Below, piece after piece: positions 58,201-64,000 of a stretch of 64,000 nucleotides of DNA. The stretch spans positions 11,409,840 to 11,473,839 of the forward strand of contig JARWIR010000011.1 in assembly GCA_029959085.1 (NCBI GenBank). The letters are read 5' to 3'. Position 1 is the first letter of the stretch; each line of letters opens with the position of its first letter. This stretch comes from Nemophila menziesii (taxonomy: Eukaryota > Streptophyta > Magnoliopsida > Boraginales > Hydrophyllaceae). Position numbers and translations under genes: made by a program. Under the pieces are notes generated by a model. The model made no database searches, was not told the origin of the DNA, and was given only the letters and a program-made list of their open reading frames with translations.

Positions 58201-61200
58201 TGAAGTTCTTTGGGAGTTTCATCATTCTTCTCTTTAATAATTTGATTGTCAGAATATATTTAAGGTTATGATATAATAGGTTTTACTTCTTCTTCAAGTT
58301 GATGGAACTTGGTATATTCAACTTTTATATTTTTTCACTTTCTTTTAAAATAATTTCCTTCATCAAAATCAACGTGCATGGATTTTTATATAATTTTTGT
58401 TTGTTGGTTGTACATTCTAAAATAACATGTAGTGTAATTAACAATTAGTTTTATACAAAAGTTTGATAAATTCTCAATTAGATTTAATGAATAATTAATA
58501 ATTGTATTTTTTTTTTAAATAGAAGGAATTATGTGTTATTAAAGTAACCTAAATATTCAAGTATATTAAAGCCTAAATGTCATAATTAAAGTTTTTTATG
58601 TGAATTGTGGATAAACTTATTGTTATAAAAAATGATAGAGTTATTATCATCAAACTCATCATTGTTTCCTAAAATATTTGTAAAAAGTTTTCAAATATTT
58701 GGTTTTTTGTTTGATTTAAGAGAGTGTTTGTAATCACGTAAAAAATCATAAGATTTTTAATACCATCGTTTAATTGATCTTAAGATAAACATAAGTTAGA
58801 TTTGAACTTTACCTCGTCTTCTTCTTTTTAAGTAGCCATGAAAGAAACATAGTTGGCTACATGCTCTTTGTCATCACTTTGGTTTGAGCTATCATCAACC
58901 AATGTTGCATTAATGTTTTCATTGGCTTTTTTTTGAAAAGTTTTGGGAATTTAGGTTTGATATGACCACTCTAATGATAATGATAGCAAGTAAGCTCATC
59001 CTTTATATAACTCTTATAAGGTTTTCTTGAGACACCACAACTCATAAGCTCTATTTTATTTTGATGTAATACTCACAAATACACACTTATGTCTTGTATA
59101 GAATTCCTCTTGAACTAATATAATCATTTCACCCAGAATAAAACAATAATACACATATCCTTTTTTCTTTTTTCCTTTTAGTTAAAGATTTTTTTTGGAA
59201 CTATTAACAATAAAATTATATTTCTAACATTATGTACTACTAAAATCTTTATTTTATAAAAATATATTCAATAAAAAAAATTATTTAATGAAGATATAAT
59301 ACCCACGTCTTCAATTCTACAATTTACTTCTTAAAATTATATATATATTAAAATATTTCTATTATACTAAACTAGCTTTGGATACACAAAAAATATATTC
59401 ACAATATATCTTTTTCTTTAGTTCAGTTCTAATATTTCTCAACACCTTATCATACAGAGTTTGCTCTTTTGATCTTGTGAAAGGATTTGCCAAGATGATC
59501 AACAATACCCTCTAGGGAATTCACCCAATTTATATTTAACAGTCAAAATTTTGACTCTCTTAAAAATGTATCATTCATTAGCTACGTATATAAACATGCA
59601 ATTTCATATTTTGAGTTTTTTTATGTTATTATTTAATTAAGATATTTCAGAAATAACATTTATATATTAAGACACAATTTGTTGTTTTAAATAATATAAT
59701 AAAATTTAATATTAAATTTTTAAATAAATTTTTTATTTATAAGGTGTACATATTTTTTTAAGGGTCAATGATCCAAAAAATCAAATTAATATTTTACTTG
59801 CCCCAAAGAATAATTAATTAATCTGTTAAGTACGTCTTCTCATCAACATCGTTACCTTTTATTCTTGTTTATCAAGAGTTGTGGATGTTTTCTTATGGGA
59901 ATTTCAACCCACTTGGAATTAGTAAGTTCAAACTTCTTAATAAGATCTTTGGCTTATTTAGCTTGGTTGAGACAGATCCCATCTTCCATTTTCTTTATTT
60001 TTAGTCTGAGGAAGAAGTTAAATTCTCCAATCATGTGCAATTGGAATTCACTATGCATACTCGTATCAAAATCCTTATAAAATCGTTATAAACTCTTCAT
60101 GCATTGCATTTACCAAATGATCATCAAGTAGATCTTATTTGTTATTCTTCGGTCTGAATTTAGACAAGAAAGTACAATGAGAACACGAATCATTAACAGT
60201 TGAATGTGTTCTTAGCCCTTTACTTGGATCACCAAGTATTAACTTTAGCAAGAGTCCTCTAACATTGTTCCTACTTCTATGAAGTTCTTTGGGAGTTTCA
60301 TCATTCTTCTCTTTAATAATTTGATTGTCAGAATATATTTAAGGTTATGATATAATAGGTTTTACTTCTTCTTCAAGTTGATGGAACTTGGTATATTCAA
60401 CTTTTATATTTTTTCACTTTCTTTTAAAAGAATTTTCTTCATCAAAATCAACGTGCATGGATTTTTATATAATATTTGTTTGTTGGTTGTACATTCTAAA
60501 ATAACATGTAGTGTAATTAACAATTAGTTTTATACAAAAGTTTGATAAATTCTCAATTAGATTTAATGAATAATTAATAATTGTATTTTTTTTTTAAAAT
60601 AGAAGGAATTATGTGTTATTAAAGTAACCTAAATATTCAAGTATATTAAAGCCTAAATGTCATAATTAAAGTTTTTTATGTGAATTGTGGATAAACTAAT
60701 TGTTATAAAAAATGATAGAGTTATTATCATCAAACTCATCATTGTTTTCTAAAATATTTGTAAAAAGTTTTCAAATATTTGGTTTTTTGTTTGATTTAAG
60801 AGAGTGTTTGTAATCACGTAAAAAATCATAAGATTTTTAATACCATCGTCTAATTGATCTTAAGATAAACATACGTTATATTTGAACTTTACCTCGTCTT
60901 CTTCTTTTTAAGTAGCCATGAAAGAAACATAGTTGGCTACATGCTCTTTGTCATCACTTTGGTTTGAGCTATCATCAACCAATGTTGCATTAATGTTTTC
61001 ATTGGCTTTTTTTTGAAAAGTTTTGGGAATTTAGGTTTGATATGACCACTCTAATGATAATGATAGCAAGTAAGCTCATCCTTTATATAACTCTTATAAG
61101 GTTTTCTTGAGACACCACAACTCATAAGCTCTATTTTATTTTGATGTAATACTCACAAATACACACTTATGTCTTGTATAGAATTCCTCTTGAACTAATA

Positions 61201-64000
61201 TAATCATTTCACCCAGAATAAAACAATAATACACATATCCTTTTTTCTTTTTTCCTTTTAGTTAAAGATTTTTTTTGGAACTATTAACAATAAAATTATA
61301 TTTATAACATTATGTACTACTAAAATCTTTATTTTATAAAAATATATTCAATAAAAAAAATTATTTAATGAACATATAATACCCACGTCTTCAATTCTAC
61401 AATTTACTTCTTAAAATTATATATATATTAAAATATTTCTATTATACTAAACTAGTTTTGGATACACAAAAAATATATTCACAATATATATATTTCTTTA
61501 GTTCAGTTCTAATATTTCTCAACACCTTATCATACAGAGTTTGCTCTTTTGATCTTGTGAAAGGATTTGCCAAGATGATCGACAATACCCTCTAGGGAAT
61601 TCACCCAATTTATATTTAACAGTCAAAATTTTGACTCTCTTAAAAATGTATCATTCATTAGCTACGTATATAAACATGCAATTTCATATTTTGAGTTTTT
61701 TTATGTTATTATTTAATTAAGATATTTCAGAAATAACATTTATATATTAAGACACAATTTGTTGTTTTAAATAATATAATAAAATTTAATATTAAATTTT
61801 TAAATAAATTTTTTATTTATAAGGTGTACATATTTTTTTAAGGGTCAATGATCCAAAAAATCAAATTAATATTTTACTTGCCCCAAAGAATAATTAATTA
61901 ATCTGTTAAGTACGTCTTCTCATCAACATCGTTATCTTTTATTCTTGTTTATCAAGAGTTGTGGATGTTTTCTTATGGGAATTTCAACCCACTTGGAATT
62001 AGTAAGTTCAAACTTCTTAATAAGATCTTTGGCTTATTTAGCTTGGTTGAGACAGATCCCATCTTCCATTTTCTTTATTTTTAGTCTGAGGAAGAAGTTA
62101 AATTCTCCAATCATGTGCAATTGGAATTCACTATGCATACTCGTATCAAAATCCTTATAAAATCGTTATAAACTCTTCATGCATTGCATTTACCAAATGA
62201 TCATCAAGTAGATCTTATTTGTTATTCTTCGGTCTGAATTTAGACAAGAAAGTACAATGAGAACACAAATCATTAACAGTTGAATGTGTTCTTAGCCCTT
62301 TACTTGGATCACCAAGTATTAACTTTAGCAAGAGTCCTCTAACATTGTTCCTACTTCTATGAAGTTCTTTGGGAGTTTCATCATTCTTCTCTTTAATAAT
62401 TTGATTGTCAGAATATATTTAAGGTTATGATATAATAGGTTTTACTTCTTCTTCAAGTTGATGGAACTTGGTATATTCAACTTTTATATTTTTTCACTTT
62501 CTTTTAAAAGAATTTCCTTCATCAAAATCAACGTGCATGGATTTTTATATAATATTTGTTTGTTGGTTGTACATTCTAAAATAACATGTAGTGTAATTAA
62601 CAATTAATTTTATACAAAAGTTTGATAAATTCTCAATTAGATTTAATGAATAATTACTAATTGTATTTTTTTTCTAAAATAGAAGGAATTATGTGTTATT
62701 AAAGTAACCTAAATATTCAAGTATATTAAAGCCTAAATGTCATAATTAAAGTTTTTTATGTGAATTATGGATAAACTTATTGTTATAAAAAATGATAGAG
62801 TTATTATCATCAAACTCATCATTGTTTCCTAAAATATTTGTAAAAAGTTTTCAAATATTTGGTTTTTTGTTTGATTTAAGAGAGTGTTTGTAATCACGTA
62901 AAAAATCATAAGATTTTTAATACCATCGTCTAATTGAACTTAAGATAAACATAAGTTATATTTGAACTTTACCTCGTCTTCTTCTTTTTAAGTAGCCTTG
63001 AAAGAAACATAGTTGGCTACATGCTCTTTGACATCACTTTGGTTTGAGCTATAATCAACCAATGTTGCATTAATGTTTTCATTGGTTTTTTTTTGAAAAG
63101 TTTTGGGAATTTAGGTTTGATATGACCACTATAATGATAATGATAGCAAGTAAGCTCATCCTTTATATAACTCTTATAAGGTTTTCTTGAGACACCACAA
63201 CTCATAAGCTCTATTTTATTTTTTATGTAATACTCACAAATACACACTTATGTCTTGTATAGAATTCCTCTTGAACTAATATAATCATTTCACCCAGAAT
63301 AAAACAATAATACACATATCCTTTTTTATTTTTTCCTTTTAGTTAAAGATTTTTTTTTTGGAACTATTAACAATAAAATTATATTTATAACATTATGTAC
63401 TACTAAAATCTTTATTTTATAAATATATATTCAATAAAAAAAATTATTTAATGAACATATAATACCCACGTCTTCAATTCTACAATTTATTTCTTAAAAT
63501 TATATATATATTAAAATATTTCTATTATACTAAACTAGTTTTGGATACACAAAAAATATATTCACAATATATATATTTCTTTAGTTCAGTTCTAATATTT
63601 CTCAACACCTTATCATACAGAGTTTGCTCTGTTGATCTTGTGAAAGGATTTGCCAAGATGATCAACAATACCCTCTAGGGAATTCACCCAATTTATATTT
63701 AACAGTCAAAATTTTGACTCTCTAAAAAATTTATCATTCATTAGCTACGTATATAAACATGCAATTTCATATTTTGAGTTTTTTTATGTTATTATTTAAT
63801 TAAGATATTTCAGAAATAACATTTATATATTAAGACACAATTTGTTGTTTTAAATAATATAATAAAATTTAATATTAAATTTTTAAATAAAGTTTTTATT
63901 TATAAGGTGTACATATTTTTTTAAGGGTCAATGATCCAAAAAATCAAATTAATATTTTACTTGCCCCAAAGAATAATTAATTAATCTGCTAAGTACCTCT
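52240..64000. repeat. Tandem array of 2.08-kb units, copia-derived
   Basis: Unit starts (TAGATTTAATGAATAATTA) are at 52,240, 54,321, 56,401, 58,479, 60,558 and 62,638, giving lengths of 2,081, 2,080, 2,078, 2,079 and 2,080 bp, plus a last unit cut by the window end at 1,363 bp. Units look about 98-99 percent identical by eye. Each carries, on the minus strand, a copia gag zinc-knuckle relic (CYHYH, stop or Y, SGHIKPKF; for example 52,730-52,760 and 63,110-63,150), a Gag tail (NQSDDKEHVANYVSCMAT), an AT-rich block, and a copia RT thumb relic (MIGEFNFFLRLKIKKMEDGI, for example 53,730-53,800). All are broken. The plus-strand 71-codon frame in five units is the antisense shadow of the RT piece. 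Confidence 0.96.

Noticed and set aside
52240..64000. Possible CRISPR or rDNA-type array
   Set aside because: Units are 2.08 kb with eukaryotic retroelement relics. There are no short repeats with spacers and no rRNA sequence.

Overview
The window is plant nuclear DNA, most likely from a eudicot. It is very AT-rich and holds intron-split gene fragments, plant MULE, Ty3/gypsy, Ty1/copia and LINE remnants, and microsatellites. I found no intact host gene, no operon and no RNA gene. It reads as repeat-dense, heterochromatin-like sequence made by repeated duplication, inversion and transposon nesting. Species cannot be set from sequence alone.

Region 1 (1-20,052) is bounded by a long inverted repeat (1-1,764 against 18,632-20,052) that carries pieces of a diphthamide-synthesis gene (DPH2-like). 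Between the arms are two degenerate AGO4-clade Argonaute copies on the minus strand (8,820-11,716 and 13,610-15,115). A 1.5 kb palindrome (11,746-13,247) carries a WAV3-type RING exon in both arms. A 2.7-3 kb direct repeat (4,860-7,560 and 15,530-18,560) contains Ty3/gypsy reverse transcriptase relics. One repeat copy took a later 475-bp LINE insertion with a 12-bp target duplication. At least three unrelated host genes are thus represented by fragments in 20 kb.

Region 2 (20,053-27,180) is mostly non-coding. It has one unrecognised coding remnant near 20.7-21.1 kb, then two foldback-like structures (23,040-23,700 and 24,080-26,480) whose ends are (CCA)n/(TGG)n microsatellites.

Region 3 (27,190-43,593) is two head-to-tail copies of one Mutator-like element. 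Each has a 41-bp minisatellite, a 550-bp hAT-type MITE, a degenerate MURA transposase (plus strand) and, tail to tail with it, an intron-bearing fragment of an SPT2-family chromatin gene (minus strand). A 1.45 kb palindrome joins the copies. The second copy was later split inside the SPT2 fragment by a young 1,857-bp LTR retrotransposon that encodes only an intact 390-aa Gag (40,509-42,365).

Region 4 (43,600-64,000) has a LINE relic (44.6-45.8 kb) and scrambled Ty1/copia pieces (46-52.2 kb). These pass into a tandem array of 2,078-2,081-bp units (52,240 to the window end, five full and one cut), each built from copia gag and RT fragments. The array looks like a satellite made from a retrotransposon.
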